Of a DNA stretch of 64,000 nucleotides, positions 7,576 to 20,309 are shown piece after piece. The translations under genes were made by a program, and so were the position numbers. The stretch comes from Patagioenas fasciata (lineage: Eukaryota > Chordata > Aves > Columbiformes > Columbidae): contig NC_092520.1 of NCBI RefSeq assembly GCF_037038585.1, forward strand, positions 193,819,604-193,883,603. The letters are read 5' to 3'. A model generated the notes under the pieces. The model had not been told where the DNA came from. It ran no database searches and saw nothing but the letters and a program-made list of their open reading frames with translations. Numbering within the stretch: the first letter of the stretch is position 1; every line of letters begins with the position of its first letter.

Positions 7576-10500
7576 CTGGGCACTTTCCGCCCCTGCTCCT
7601 GCTGCCGGCGACTCCTCGGCCCCTCCAGCGGCGAGCCCAGCCCCCTCTTCCTCCTCCTCCCGCTCCTCCTCGGCCTCAAAGAGTTCCTCGCGGTGGTGAA
7701 TGAGGAACTCTACCAGCTGGGTGACCTGCACACAGTAACCCATTGGTTTCCAACACACTGGCTGCAAATGGCTCCAACGGCCCTTCCCACCCCTCATCCT
7801 GCCTTGCGCACAGAAAGCTGCAGCTGGGCGGCCGCTCTTCCCAGCAGCTCCCCTGCCAGCATTGGCTGAAGAGAGGAGGCAGCCAGGAACCTCTGAAGAG
7901 CAAAGCTGGCGTGGGCCTGGAAGGCTGCAGCGGGTTGGGAAACGCAGCGTACCTTCGCTGTCACCCGCACCAGCGTGTCCAGAGGGAGGGTGTCCTCCTC
8001 TGGCGGGCCGAGGAGGTTGGGCCCCACGCAGATGGCCAGGTTGCTGGCTGACATCTTGGTGATGGTGGCGTTGCTGCTGATGTTCTGCAGCAGCCGCAGC
8101 AAGGTGTTGAGGAGGAGGAGGTTGGCCTCGGGTAACTTGCGGGCCACCCTGTGGGAACAGGAACCCAACGTTCAGAGATGAAGTTGGTGTTGTCAAGACT
8201 GGTGTCCCATGCTGATGTCAGCCAAGCCCACCCCAGGGAAGCCTCCTTGGCCAAGCCGGCTCTACAGCAGAGGGGCTGCCTTCCCTGAGATATTGCCACC
8301 TCCCTCCCTGCCTGCCCTTCTGGCCAGAGTCCCTTTGCACAAGGAGCCAGCCCCAACGCCTGCATCTTTTTCAGGCGGGCTGTGGCTTTGCAGGCAAGTG
8401 CCGGGCTCTGCCAGTCCCTGCGGAGCAGCCAGGCTGCTGGCCACACTTACTCTTTCAGCCCCACCAGCCTCTCCTCCCTGCTGCTCTTCTGCAGGGCGGC
8501 CATCCACTCCTGGTAGAGCTCCGCCACGAGGAGCTTGGAGGGGATCTTGCGCAGGAAGTCCTGCAACGCCAAGGGCTGCGTGTCAGGCTGTGAGCGCTGC
8601 TGCCGGGAGCACGGGCAGCAATCCCAGCACGCTGGGTGCCGAGCAGCTCCTGGCTTTGGGCTCCTGCTCGGGCAGGTGCCCGTCAGCGGCGCCAGAGGCG
8701 GGAGCTGCGGGACTCCAGGTCAGCAGGGCTCACCTTCAAGATGACAGCCAGGACGTGCACCGGCTGGCTCGCCAGGTGGACCTCGGTCCCGCTGTCCAGG
8801 GCCTCCCTGATCTCACGGGAGGCACGCTCGCTGGCTGCCAGCCGGAAGATCCCCTCCGTGGATGGCCCCTGTTCTTGCAGCAGAGCCAGCAGGTCCTGCA
8901 GGGGAGGAAGGAGGACGTTGCTGGTCTGGAGACAGGCCCTGGGAGAGGCCGAGCTTCCTCAGGTGCAGGAGTGAGTGGGGATGGGTCTGCTGCCCTCACT
9001 GGGGCAGAACAGAGGGCTGGCTGGAGATAGGTGACGTGGAGAGGAGCGCGCTTTGCCCCCAGGACTCATCTGGGATGCCTGCCATGGGGACAGTGCCTCT
9101 CCAGAGGAGCCAGCAGGATGGGGACCCCCTGGCCGGGCTTGCTTACCTGCATGGGCTGGGGCAGCATGCCGTCCCGGCTGCAGAGATCCGCCAGGGGCCG
9201 GCCAAAGAGAAGTCCCGTGCGGGCAGAGCCCGACGGCCCCGGTGCCTCTGCAGCCGCCGAGGTCCCTGGCCGCACAAAGTGCCAGGGCAGCCACCTCCTC
9301 CTCCTGCTGCGGGCGCCACCATCTGCCAAGGAGAAGAGAGCAAAGAGAGGTGGAGCAGAAGCGCCTGGCCAGCGCTCCTGGACCCTGGAGCGCACGGGAG
9401 AAGTGTCCTTTGGCAAAGAGGGATCCCGAGGGCTCAGGTCTCTCCTGCCGCAGAGTAACGGGGACAGAGGTGCCCTGCGGGAAGGGCAGCAGCAGCCCCA
9501 GTGCAGCCTGAGTGCCCGTCTGCAAGAGGAGGAGGGAAGGGCCGTCCTGCCCTAGTCTTCTCCAAACTCACCAGCCAACTGGCCACTTCCAGCGTTGGGC
9601 ACGCGTGGGTGCTGGGGCTCAGGCTCAAGCTCGTCCCTGCGGAGCAGATGGCGTCGGGCGTGAGAAAATCGGCTGCTGCACGGTCCGGCTGTTCTGGGGT
9701 GTCCCCGAGCCGTGCCTGGGGGGAGCCTACCTGGAGCCGCGGCAGCAATTCACCTGGCCCATCGCCACAGAACCAAGAGCTGCCTCTCGCTGGGCACGCT
9801 TGCGGGGCGCGAGGTGGTGGAAAAATCTGGCGAAGAGCGCCCCAGTGCCGTCCCGGTGCTTCAGGGTAAGAGCTTGGCTCTTACCCCTGACACTCCGAGT
9901 TGGCACAGAAGCGTTGCCGGGACAGCGCCGGGTCAACAGAGCCCAACATTCTGAGCCCAGTGGTGGGGGAGGGGCACTGGGGGCTCTCCCCACTATGCCC
10001 ATGTCTCTCGCGCACTGGGAGCCCAGCCCTGGGCACAGCACTTCAGGCCTGGCCTCAGCAGCGCTGAGCAGAGGGGAAGGGTCCCCTCCCTTCAGCTGCT
10101 GGCAAGGCTTTGCCCCGTGCAGCCCAGGGCACCACTGGCTGCCGCCTTGGGCCAGGGCCACCTCGCTGGCTCCTGCTCAACTTGCCGTCCACCAGGAGCC
10201 CAGGACCTTTTGTGCCACGCTCTTTGCCAGCAGCCCTGCCAAGCTGCTTTGGGTCGCAAGTCCGTGCGCACGTGTCCCAGGATGCTTCATGCCCGTAGCA
10301 TTGCCAGACATTTCTCCGCATTTCCTAGGCAAGAACTCACCAGTGCTATCATCCTGGCTGGCCGATTGATAATGGACACCCACAATGAACCTCCTTTGTA
10401 TTCCAGCCCCCAGTCCTCACTCACAGGCTCTCAACTACACCACCCCTAACCGTAAGGGCTGCCAAGTCAAACCTCTCCCTTACATACCCTGCGACTCCCC

Positions 10501-10803
10501 CGACCTCACCTGCCCTGTCTGTCCCTCCTCAATCGCCCGCTCAGCCCTCCCGAGCACTCATGCTCTCTTACCATTCTGCACCAGGGACAGGAAAGCGTGT
10601 GTGCACAAGTTCCAGCTTCACAAGAGAGCATGGTCGCCTGAAGTATGACGTAAATACGGCATTGGCATGGCAGCGTGAGCGATTGCTTACAAAAAATAGA
10701 TGTTTTTCCTCGGTCTGGTGACACGCAACAGCTGACAGCACATGAGCTTTCCGTAAGAATCTCTCCAAGCCCTTCCATTTCTCCCTGGATATTGCCAAGG
10801 CAC
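7576..10803 (-). CDS. Rho GTPase-activating protein, TAGAP/ARHGAP20-like, copy A
   Basis: Predicted to stimulate GTP hydrolysis on Rho-family GTPases in the cytosol. Minus-strand exons in order: 10572-10803 (PH-like), 9731-9886, 9572-9636, 9147-9322, 8734-8895, 8451-8560, 7953-8148 and 7576-7725. Each has AG/GT borders, and all phases agree, giving about 415 residues. The RhoGAP domain runs from LLFGRPLADLC through GPSTEGIFR (Arg finger), HVLAVILK and DFLRKIP (conserved Lys and Arg) to NLAICVGPNLL (conserved Asn) and VTQLVEFLIHH, so the catalytic set is complete. An acidic Glu-rich tail follows. The last exon may read on without splicing to a stop at 7243, adding 110 residues. The true start exon was not found. 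The family call rests on the GAP motifs. TAGAP versus ARHGAP20 cannot be settled here. Confidence 0.78.
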
Positions 10804-13800
10804 CTGAGTCGCATTTGGACAGGGACAGCCATAGCCCGCTCCATGAGGCTCTGCAAACAAAACATCGCTCTTTCCCGTGGCACGTGCCAGCTGAATCCTG
10901 GAGATCTAGGCTGGGAACTCCACTAAGTCACCTTTGACGTACGATAGAGTAGTAGTTTTTGAGAAGGAGCCGGAGGTGCTGAGGCCACCCACTCCAGCAC
11001 CAGATACCAAATTGGGCATTCAGCTCCTCCCAATTTACACAGCTCTATTGCAGCTTTGCATGTGAAAGAATTGCCAAGATCCCATTCTAGTTAGCGGAGA
11101 AAGGACTTATTCCTGCTGTCCTTAAGCAGACATCTTTAGGACACCTTTAGACTTAAGGGAGTGTATCGACTGAGGCCTATGTTGGATTTCCTACACGCAG
11201 GCAGCTTAATGCCGTTTCAGATGCCGTAACGAAACCAGCACCTAGGGATCAGCAGATGTGACGCAGGACCTAGGGATAGTCTGGCCCTTCTGAGGGGACA
11301 GCCGGAGCTCAGAAAACATCCCCTCTAGAATCTCAGGTCATTCCCAAACCATGCCCAGGGAGGGGTTCTGTCATCGAGCCCTTGCTGCCCACTCACTCTA
11401 ACGGCTTTGTGGAAACCAAGTCCCAACACAGACGCCCAAGTCACAGTGAACCGAACCCCACCCTGGTTGTAGTTCCCTCTTGCGCCAGGGAGGTTTGTGT
11501 CCTGTATCCCCATAGCTGAGACCCAGTGGGAGCATTCTCCGCACATTTTGGGTAGCTTGTGCCGTTAAGAGCAAATATTGGGGGCTGAGGAACACGCTTT
11601 GATCTTGTTTATTTTTTTACTGTGTCTTGTTCTAACCATCTCCATTTGGCAAGTTTCAAAAAACACAATGGACTTAGTGAAACAAGCTTTTGACCTTTGA
11701 AGAAAGGATGTGTCTCATGTCTGTTTACCGCAAAGAAACACTCTTTTATTGAAGAAAATGTATTAATATATAACATATCTAAATACTACAAGACATCGGC
11801 CAAAGTGAAGAGACATTTTTAAAGCAGGCATGAAACAGCAAATACGTAGCTCCACCCGTCGCTCCTGCCTTCTGTTTAATACCTGAGTGAGTTTCACAGG
11901 CAGCGTCTGGTCAACCGGCGTGCTGAAAGCAACAGGTTGTGCCCACAGCAAAGCGCCTGACTGCCTGCAGCTAATTCATTGTGCCCTACCCATTTACCAC
12001 TGGCGTGATTTTAGGAGCGCCAAGCAAGCGACCGCTCTTCGTGTGCTGTCGAGCACCAACACAGTCTGAGATGAAGAATCTCGCTTTTTCACATCACCTT
12101 TCGGATTACGTCTTTTCATTCTATCGTGAAGCACGTCTCTCTCTAGTAAATACATTTTGATACAACAAAACTGCCCATGGAATACAAGGTTTCTCTATGT
12201 AACCATCATATTTCTGTAAGCTGCATTACAGACTGGTCATCGCCTCCGTCTCACTGTTTCTTATCTTCCATGAAAACCTCTCTAAGTTGACCTTGGAGGT
12301 TCTTCAGGACTTCTGCTTTGATGTCTTCTCCAGGTTTGGTTCGTTTTGGCTTTCATAGGGCTCAAAGCAAGTGGCTCCTGAGAACTGTCATGCTGAGAAG
12401 TGACGGGATTGTGATACAGTTCACACCTAATAGGTCTGTCACCGCTCCAGACTACCTGACCAACCAAACAGGGAAAAGCGCACAGCTGGCTTGTGTGATG
12501 CAGCTCCGCATACACGTTCCTTCTAATGCAGTAAGAAGGGCATAGAGCAGCAGCGTTTCAGGAGGGTCGAATGCCTCACCCGTTTCCTTGTGTGTTCATG
12601 AGATATGGATTTCATCCCAGTGCTTGCTACCCGTTTTCTCCAACCTGCAGGAAACGCCTTCAAATGCCCATTTTATTACCTCTTCCTCCAAGGAGGTTTG
12701 TGTCCTGTATCCCCGTGGCTGAGACCCAGTGGGAGCATTCTCCGCACATTTTGGGTAGCTTGTGCAGTGAAGAGCAAATACTGGGGCTAAGGAACGCGCT
12801 TTGTTCTTGTTTATTTTTTTACTGCGTCTTGTTCTAACCATCTCCATTTGGCAAACTTCAGGAAACACTAATTTAAACATTTAAATGTGGAAATCACCTC
12901 AGCGCTTGCTACCCGTTTTTCTCCAGCCTGCAGGAAATGCCTTCAAATGGCCATTTTCTTACCTGTGTCCTTAGCGGAAATTCTTGCAGCTCAACACGTG
13001 CCTTCTGCAGCATGTGCAACTGCCTAGAAGTAGTTGTCATGTCATATGAGCAAGCCGTGTTCGAAGATGGTCAGAATTGAAAATGCCTTCTTTTGAAAGT
13101 GTGTACACAGGATACAGAGCTTTATCTTCTTGATATTGGTCACCTACTAAAGGGCCCAGGCTGGATTTGGGGAGCGTATTAGGGGAAGAACATAATAGCG
13201 GTTTAGGGCAAAAGCATTTTTTAGCTGCTAGGGTGTATGCTGCACGTGAGTCAGCTCACCTTGCTGGTTCCTGGTCAACTTGGTGTGCACCAGGACCCCC
13301 AGGACATACTCTGCCACGTTGCTTTCCAGAAGCCTGGTCTAGCTGCTTTGGATCACAAGTCCCAAAGTGCGGATGCGTCCCGGGATGCTTCACGCCCGTA
13401 CCCCTGCCATCCACAGTCGGTCCCACGCTCTTGCCGCGCGTCTCCTGTTGCCGCTGCCATGAGGATGAGGAGGGCATGTTTCCTTCAGCCCAAGCCGCGG
13501 TGCAGGTGGAAAGGCTCTCTCTTGTTACGGGACAGGGACAAAGAGGATGCACCCTGGTGACAGAGTCCAGAGGTGGAGTTTCCGTAGAACTCCATCCCTT
13601 GCCTTTTTTCCCTGACTCCAGCTTTTTCACACCAACTTTGTTCTTCACAGAGTACCTGGCTAAAAGGTGGTGGTTGGTACTGTCTTTTAGACCCCAGCCT
13701 CTAAAACATGGAGGAGAAACTCCAAGAAACAGAGCAGATCAGAAGAGTGCCACCCAGGGGGTTGCAGTTACATCCTGCCCACTTCCCACTCTTCCTGGCG

Positions 13801-14956
13801 TGCCTTAGACACTTGGTAGAGACAAGAAAGCTGTCCTTCTGCCTCCTCGGGCCAGTCTTCTTGTCTCTCTGGCTCCAAATCTGTGAAGCAAAGCCAGGAG
13901 AAGCCCAAAATCCAAACCCAAGCTGTTGTGTTACATTTTCTAGAAGGGAGGCAGGGAGGCAAGGAAGGAAGTGTCACAGAGGAGCGATTGAGGGTCCTGC
14001 TTGCCCCAGAGCTGTGTTTCAACCACTTAAAGAAGAGTGTGACTTCACAGAGGTTGATGGCAAGGTTCACCCTTTCACTGCATGGAGGAAATGTGCCAAG
14101 AAGAGCTGGGTGAGAGTCATTTTAGAATGGCCATTTTATTACCTGTGTCCCTAGAGGAAATTCTTGCAGCTCAACATGTGCCTTTTGCAGCGTGTGCAAC
14201 CGGGTAGAAGCCAAAGGGCAGTGACAGGAGCCTTTGGAATGAAGTTTCTGCTCTTGGTATCGAACGCACATCAGGCTTTAGGCTAAAACAGCTACTGTCT
14301 GAGGTAATGTCAATCCTATATATTTACCCTTAAAGTAGGGAAACAGTACTAGTCTCAGTTCACAAATGTGGAAAGGTGGCACAAACATATCTAGTGACCC
14401 TCAGAAGTCCACATAGAAAGAATGGCGGAGAAAAGGAAACAAAGTCTCAGCCCTCCACGTATTCATAGACCCAGTTTTAGAAATTCACAAAACCCAACAA
14501 GACCACCACTATAGCCGATTAGAATACCACAGTCTTTAGTTATTCATAGTAATGTACAGAACACTCCATGATCAATTTTTCTTTTATTAAGATGTTGATT
14601 ACATCTCAAAAGAAAGCGACACAGGAAGCATCTTCTTGGCATTCTCAGGTTTATTTTACTGTTATTAATTTCAGGTGGAAAGGAGGGAATGTATTGATGA
14701 ACATCTCCAAGTTCAACGTTAAGTCCGTAACAGATCAAGTGGCAGAATCAAGGCGGTTCTTTCTAAAACCTCTCTGAAACTTGCTAAATCTGCAGTTACA
14801 GAGGCTTTCTGGAATGTATCAAACAAAAGAGGAGGTAGAAATAACTGGAAATTGGTGACTCGCAACTGGCTAAAGTAATACATTCCTTTGTTTGAGTGAG
14901 CAGAACGTCGGATGTGACTGTGCAGTGAGAGAACAACCACAACAGGTAAGTAGTGC

Positions 14957-15227
14957 CCTGACGCAGCAGCAGCAGCAGCAGCAGCAGCAAGTCTTCTTCC
15001 TTTGGCACCTGGCGGGGCCACGGTCCCCTCACAGCTGCAGCCAGGGCTCACATCCACGCCGGACACCCTGCTCAGCAGGAGTGAGGCTCGCACAGCTGGA
15101 TCCTGCCTCAGTTGCTCAGCCGCCAGGTTTTCTTGCTTGGCATTGGATTCTTGCAGCTCCTTCAGACGGGCCCTCATCTTGTGCAGCCGCAGACGTTGTT
15201 GACAGCAGGGGTGCTCTCCATACGTTT
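14957..15227 (-). CDS. Coiled-coil-like exon beside a CAG tract, unit 2
   Basis: Unit 2 copy of the unrecognised coiled-coil-like exon. It differs at a few residues (ENLAAEQL for ENLATERL) but keeps the HPCC motif, the open frame and the length of the Ala run. Conservation of the frame between copies is weak evidence for coding because the copies are almost identical at the DNA level too. Confidence 0.4.
14964..14987 (+). repeat. (CAG)8 microsatellite, unit 2
   Basis: Same eight CAG triplets and following CAA as in unit 1. Confidence 0.98.
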
Positions 15228-15246
15228 GTTGGGAGCTTGTGCAGTT

Positions 15247-15687
15247 CAGCCAAATATACCTACCTACCCACCTGACTCACCAACTCTCTGACCCTATCGG
15301 CTCAAAAGCCTGTGGGAAAATTTTGGAAACTTGCAAACCCGTATGGGAAACCAAAGTGCACTCAGTACACAGCTACCTACACTAGAAACTAACTAACAAA
15401 CAAAATAACGAACTCGCTAACAAACAAACAAACTCTTTTGCCCTACTGGCTCAAAAACCTATGGGAAAATTTCGGAAACCTGCAAACCCGTATGGGAAAA
15501 AAAAGTGCACTCAGTACACAGCTACCTACACTAGAAACTAACAAACTAACTAACTAACTATCAAACTAGCTAACTCACTAAGTAACAAACTAACAAACTA
15601 ACTAACTAACAAACTAACTAACTCGCTAAGTAACAAACTAACAAACAAACTAACTGACTAACTTGCAAACTAACCAACTAACAAAGA
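15247..15687. repeat. TAAC-rich satellite with a duplicated 95-bp core, unit 2
   Basis: Unit 2 copy of the same satellite. The motif order looks the same as in unit 1, with no gain or loss of tetramers visible by eye. This is notable for a sequence type that normally slips. Confidence 0.92.
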
Positions 15688-16131
15688 AACTCTGGACCGT
15701 CCGGCCGAGCCAACGTGAGGGTGGCAACACGAGGGCGACTTCCTCAGTCAGCTCTTCAACCTGCCTTGAGAAAGAGGGGGGGAAAAGACGGGCATTAAGT
15801 ACAAGGCTGAGAGGAGAACAAGCAACTCGTGCTTTGCCGGGATAGGCAATCCCCATCCACAGTTCTCCTCTGCAGGGTTCCTTAGGGCTGGGTATTAGGC
15901 TTTGATGTTTTGCCATCAATGATTTAGATTGTGCGAGTTCGGGGAGGCTTCACGGGACACAGGGGCTTTTGACTCAACTGCCGTACAAATCTATGCTTCA
16001 AGGGCCGGGCCTGGGTACAGCTGCAGTAAGAAGGGAGAGTAAAACCGAACCAGAGTAAAGGAAGGAGGAACCAAGAGAAAGACCAAGACAAGCACAAAGA
16101 CAAAGGCAAGTGGAAGAACTGTTTTACAATG

Positions 16132-16328
16132 GGCGCGGTGAAATACTGGCACAGGTGGCCCAAACAGGTGGTAGATGCCCCATCCCTGGAAACATTCAAG
16201 GCCAGGCTGGATGGGGCTCTGAGTAACCTGATCTCATTGAAGATGTCCCTGCTGCTTGCAGGGGGGTTGGATTAGGTGACCTGGAAGGTCCCTTCCAACC
16301 CAAACTCGTCTTTGATTCTAGGATTCTA
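16132..16328 (+). mobile_element. CR1 LINE 3' tail, unit 2
   Basis: Same insertion as in unit 1, one base shorter (GACCTGGAAGG for GACCTTGGAAGG). This accounts for the 9506-bp unit length. Confidence 0.9.
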
Positions 16329-17081
16329 AGTGCCAAATGAAAACCGCCAACCCTGGAGTGCTCTTTGCCTCCAGACATCTGCCTTCTCCCAAGGGAAGGT
16401 GAACGCTTCCTCTCTGGAGCCATCTCTGGGCACCACAGAGATGTTTGCTAGACTCAGAGCAGCATGACAATTGGAAAGAGGGAGAGCAGGCTCTTTCACA
16501 CACCAGGGCTCCTTGCTCTTCTCGCCCCACCTGGCTTGGCTCAGTCGCCTGCTCCTGAGCTCTCTGGTTCCAGCCTCCTCCGCCGCTTGCAGGGCTGGCA
16601 ATCGCCCTCCTCTTCGCAGGGGAGTTTTCTCTTCCGGGGGGAAGGATTTCCCCCCTCCCGCGAAGAGCCTGGCAAGCTTTCCGTCCAAAAGGATTGTTAG
16701 GTAGGTAAAGCCATGACAAACAGGAATCAATTCTACTCTAAATCACAGCTAGCTCATGTTACCTGCTCTGCCCAGAGGAGCTGTTCTGGCCTTCGCTTCC
16801 TGCAGCGACTGCAGGCACCTGCAATGGAAACGTAGAAGATGACCGCTGCCCGTTTTCCAGCTCAGCTCTAAAAGGCAGATCCCTTGGATGGCTTTGCTCA
16901 GCCCAGCTGTGCCACTTCTGCTGGCATCACTGCACCAAGAGTGATGGCCAACCTGCATCAGCCTCACTCTGCACTTGTGCAAAGCGGCAGGTTGGTGGAT
17001 GAACTTGCTTGTCCCTACAGTGGCAATCCCACGTTCTGAGGGGGGAGGCATTCTCTCATGCTGTTTGTGGACCTCACCTAC

Positions 17082-20000
17082 CTGGGCACTTTCCGCCCCT
17101 GCTCCTGCTGCCGGCGACTCCTCGGCCCCTCCAGCGGCGAGCCCAGCCCCCTCTTCCTCCTCCTCCCGCTCCTCCTCGGCCTCAAAGAGTTCCTCGCGGT
17201 GGTGAATGAGGAACTCTACCAGCTGGGTGACCTGCACACAGTAACCCATTGGTTTCCAACACACTGGCTGCAAATGGCTCCAACGGCCCTTCCCACCCCT
17301 CATCCTGCCTTGCGCACAGAAAGCTGCAGCTGGGCGGCCGCTCTTCCCAGCAGCTCCCCTGCCAGCATTGGCTGAAGAGAGGAGGCAGCCAGGAACCTCT
17401 GAAGAGCAAAGCTGGCGTGGGCCTGGAAGGCTGCAGCGGGTTGGGAAATGCAGCGTACCTTCGCTGTCACCCGCACCAGCGTGTCCAGAGGGAGGGTGTC
17501 CTCCTCTGGCGGGCCGAGGAGGTTGGGCCCCACGCAGATGGCCAGGTTGCTGGCTGACATCTTGGTGATGGTGGCGTTGCTGCTGATGTTCTGCAGCAGC
17601 CGCAGCAAGGTGTTGAGGAGGAGGAGGTTGGCCTCGGGTAACTTGCGGGCCACCCTGTGGGAACAGGAACCCAACGTTCAGAGATGAAGTTGGTGTTGTC
17701 AAGACTGGTGTCCCATGCTGATGTCAGCCAAGCCCACCCCAGGGAAGGCTCCTTGGCCAAGCCGGCTCTACAGCAGAGGGGCTGCCTTCCCTGAGATATT
17801 GCCACCTCCCTCCCTGCCTGCCCTTCTGGCCAGAGTCCCTTTGCACAAGGAGCCAGCCCCAACGCCTGCATCTTTTTCAGGCGGGCTGTGGCTTTGCAGG
17901 CAAGTGCCGGGCTCTGCCAGTCCCTGCGGAGCAGCCAGGCTGCTGGCCACACTTACTCTTTCAGCCCCACCAGCCTCTCCTCCCTGCTGCTCTTCTGCAG
18001 GGCGGCCATCCACTCCTGGTAGAGCTCCGCCACGAGGAGCTTGGAGGGGATCTTGCGCAGGAAGTCCTGCAACGCCAAGGGCTGCGTGTCAGGCTGTGAG
18101 CGCTGCTGCCGGGAGCACGGGCAGCAATCCCAGCACGCTGGGTGCCGAGCAGCTCCTGGCTTTGGGCTCCTGCTCGGGCAGGTGCCCGTCAGCAGCGCCA
18201 GAGGCGGGAGCTGCGGGACTCCAGGTCAGCAGGGCTCACCTTCAAGATGACAGCCAGGACGTGCACCGGCTGGCTCGCCAGGTGGACCTCGGTCCCGCTG
18301 TCCAGGGCCTCCCTGATCTCACGGGAGGCACGCTCGCTGGCCGCCAGCCGGAAGATCCCCTCCGTGGATGGCCCCTGTTCTTGCAGCAGAGCCAGCAGGT
18401 CCTGCAGGGGAGGAAGGAGGACGTTGCTGGTCTGGAGACAGGCCCTGGGAGAGGCCGAGCTTCCTCAGGTGCAGGAGTGAGTGGGGATGGGTCTGCTGCC
18501 CTCACTGGGGCAGAACAGAGGGCTGGCTGGAGATAGGTGACGTGGAGAGGAGCGCGCTTTGCCCCCAGGACTCATCTGGGATGCCTGCCATGGGGACAGT
18601 GCCTCTCCAGAGGAGCCAGCAGGATGGGGACCCCCTGGCCGGGCTTGCTTACCTGCATGGGCTGGGGCAGCATGCCGTCCCGGCTGCAGAGATCCGCCAG
18701 GGGCCGGCCAAAGAGAAGTCCCGTGCGGGTAGAGCCCGACGGCCCCGGTGCCTCTGCAGCCGCCGAGGTCCCTGGCCGCACAAAGTGCCAGGGCAGCCAC
18801 CTCCTCCTCCTGCTGCGGGCGCCACCATCTGCCAAGGAGAAGAGAGCAAAGAGAGGTGGAGCAGAAGCGCCTGGCCAGCGCTCCTGGACCCTGGAGCGCA
18901 CAGGAGAAGTGTCCTTTGGCAAAGAGGGATCCCGAGGGCTCAGGTCTCTCCTGCCGCAGAGTAACGGGGACAGAGGTGCCCTGCGGGAAGGGCAGCAGCA
19001 GCCCCAGTGCAGCCTGAGTGCCTGTCTGCAAGAGGAGGAGGGAAGGGCCGTCCTGCCCTAGTCTTCTGCAAACTCACCAGCCAACTGGCCACTTCCAGCG
19101 TTGGGCACGCGTGGGTGCTGGGGTTCAGGCTCAAGCTCGTCCCTGCGGAGCAGATGGCGTCGGGCGTGAGAAAATCGGCTGCTGCACGGTCCGGCTGTTC
19201 TGGGGTGTCCCCGAGCCGTGCCTGGGGGGAGCCTACCTGGAGCCGCGGCAGCAATTCACCTGGCCCATCGCCACGGAACCAAGAGCTGCCTCTCGCTGGG
19301 CACGCTTGCGGGGCGCGAGGTGGTGGAAAAATCTGGCGAAGAGCGCCCCAGTGCCGTCCCGGTGCTTCAGGGTAAGAGCTTGGCTCTTACCCCTGACACT
19401 CCGAGTTGGCACAGAAGCGTTGCCGGGACAGCGCCGGGTCAACAGAGCCCAACATTCTGAGCCCAGTGGTGGGGGAGGGGCACTGGGGGCTCTCCCCACT
19501 ATGCCCATGTCTCTCGCGCACTGGGAGCCCAGCCCTGGGCACAGCACTTCAGGCCTGGCCTCAGCAGCGCTGAGCAGAGGGGAAGGGTCCCCTCCCTTCA
19601 GCTGCTGGCAAGGCTTTGCCCCGTGCAGCCCAGGGCACCACTGGCTGCCGCCTTGGGCCAGGGCCACCTCGCTGGCTCCTGCTCAACTTGCCGTCCACCA
19701 GGAGCCCAGGACCTTTTGTGCCACGCTCTTTGCCAGCAGCCCTGCCAAGCTGCTTTGGGTCGCAAGTCCGTGTGCACGTGTCCCAGGATGCTTCATGCCC
19801 GTAGCATTGCCAGACATTTCTCCGCATTTCCTAGGCAAGAACTCACCAGTGCTATCATCCTGGCTGGCCGATTGATAATGGGCACCCACAATGAACCTCC
19901 TTTGTATTCCAGCCCCCAATCCTCACTCACAGGCTCTCAACTACAGCGCCCCTAACCGTAAGGGCTGCCAAGTCAAACCTCTCCCTTACATACCCTGCGA

Positions 20001-20309
20001 CTCCCCCGACCTCACCTGCCCTGTCTGTCCCTCCTCAACAGCCCGCTCAGCCCTCCCGAGCACTCATGCTCTCTTACCATTCTGCACCAGGGACAGGAAA
20101 GCGCGTGTGCAGAAGTTCCAGCTTCACAAGAGAGCATGGTCGCCTGAAGTATGACGTAAATACGGCATTGGCATGGAAGCGTGAGCGATTGCTTACAAAA
20201 AATAGATGTTTTTCCTCAGTCTGGTGACACGCAACAGCTGACAGCACATGAGCTTTCCGTAAGAATCTCTCCAAGCCCTTCCATTTCTCCCTGGATATTG
20301 CAAAGGCAC
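17082..20309 (-). CDS. Rho GTPase-activating protein, TAGAP/ARHGAP20-like, copy B
   Basis: Second complete copy on the minus strand. Exons: 20078-20309 (PH-like), 19237-19392, 19078-19142, 18653-18828, 18240-18401, 17957-18066, 17459-17654 and 17082-17231. All are open with the same borders and phases as copy A. In the RhoGAP exons it differs from copy A by one residue (SAR to STR, near 18730) and one silent change. The Arg finger GIFR and the NLAIC/GPNLL Asn are kept. The near absence of coding change with every frame open suggests either selection or very recent duplication. These cannot be separated without allele data. The last exon may extend to the stop at 16749. Confidence 0.77.

Larger units (their letters stand above)
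1..9507. repeat. Tandem array unit 1 (9507 bp)
   Basis: The sequence beginning CTGAGTGCCCGTCTGCAAG at base 1 restarts at 9508 and, with one change, at 19014, and everything between is repeated in the same order and orientation. The start is arbitrary because the window opens inside the array. On the minus strand the unit holds the RhoGAP exons (7576-9322) and the PH-like and linker exons of the neighbouring gene copy (65-1296), so one gene spans a unit boundary. It also holds a coiled-coil-like exon, a CAG tract, a TAAC-rich satellite and a CR1 tail. Units 1 and 2 differ by scattered single bases and one 1-bp indel near 6774, which points to recent duplication or ongoing homogenisation. Confidence 0.97.
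9508..19013. repeat. Tandem array unit 2 (9506 bp)
   Basis: Second full copy of the unit. It is colinear with unit 1 throughout (offset +9507, becoming +9506 after a 1-base loss in the CR1 tail near 16281). The open RhoGAP exons, the eight-CAG tract, the TAAC satellite and the internal modules are all kept. Between units 1 and 2 the five RhoGAP exons show only two differences that I can see: one silent and one Ala/Thr. Confidence 0.97.

Noticed and set aside
8209-9030. 273-codon plus-strand open frame, repeated at 17715
   Set aside because: It overlaps three RhoGAP exons in antisense. The minus-strand reading has clear domain motifs and splice sites, while the plus-strand one has none.
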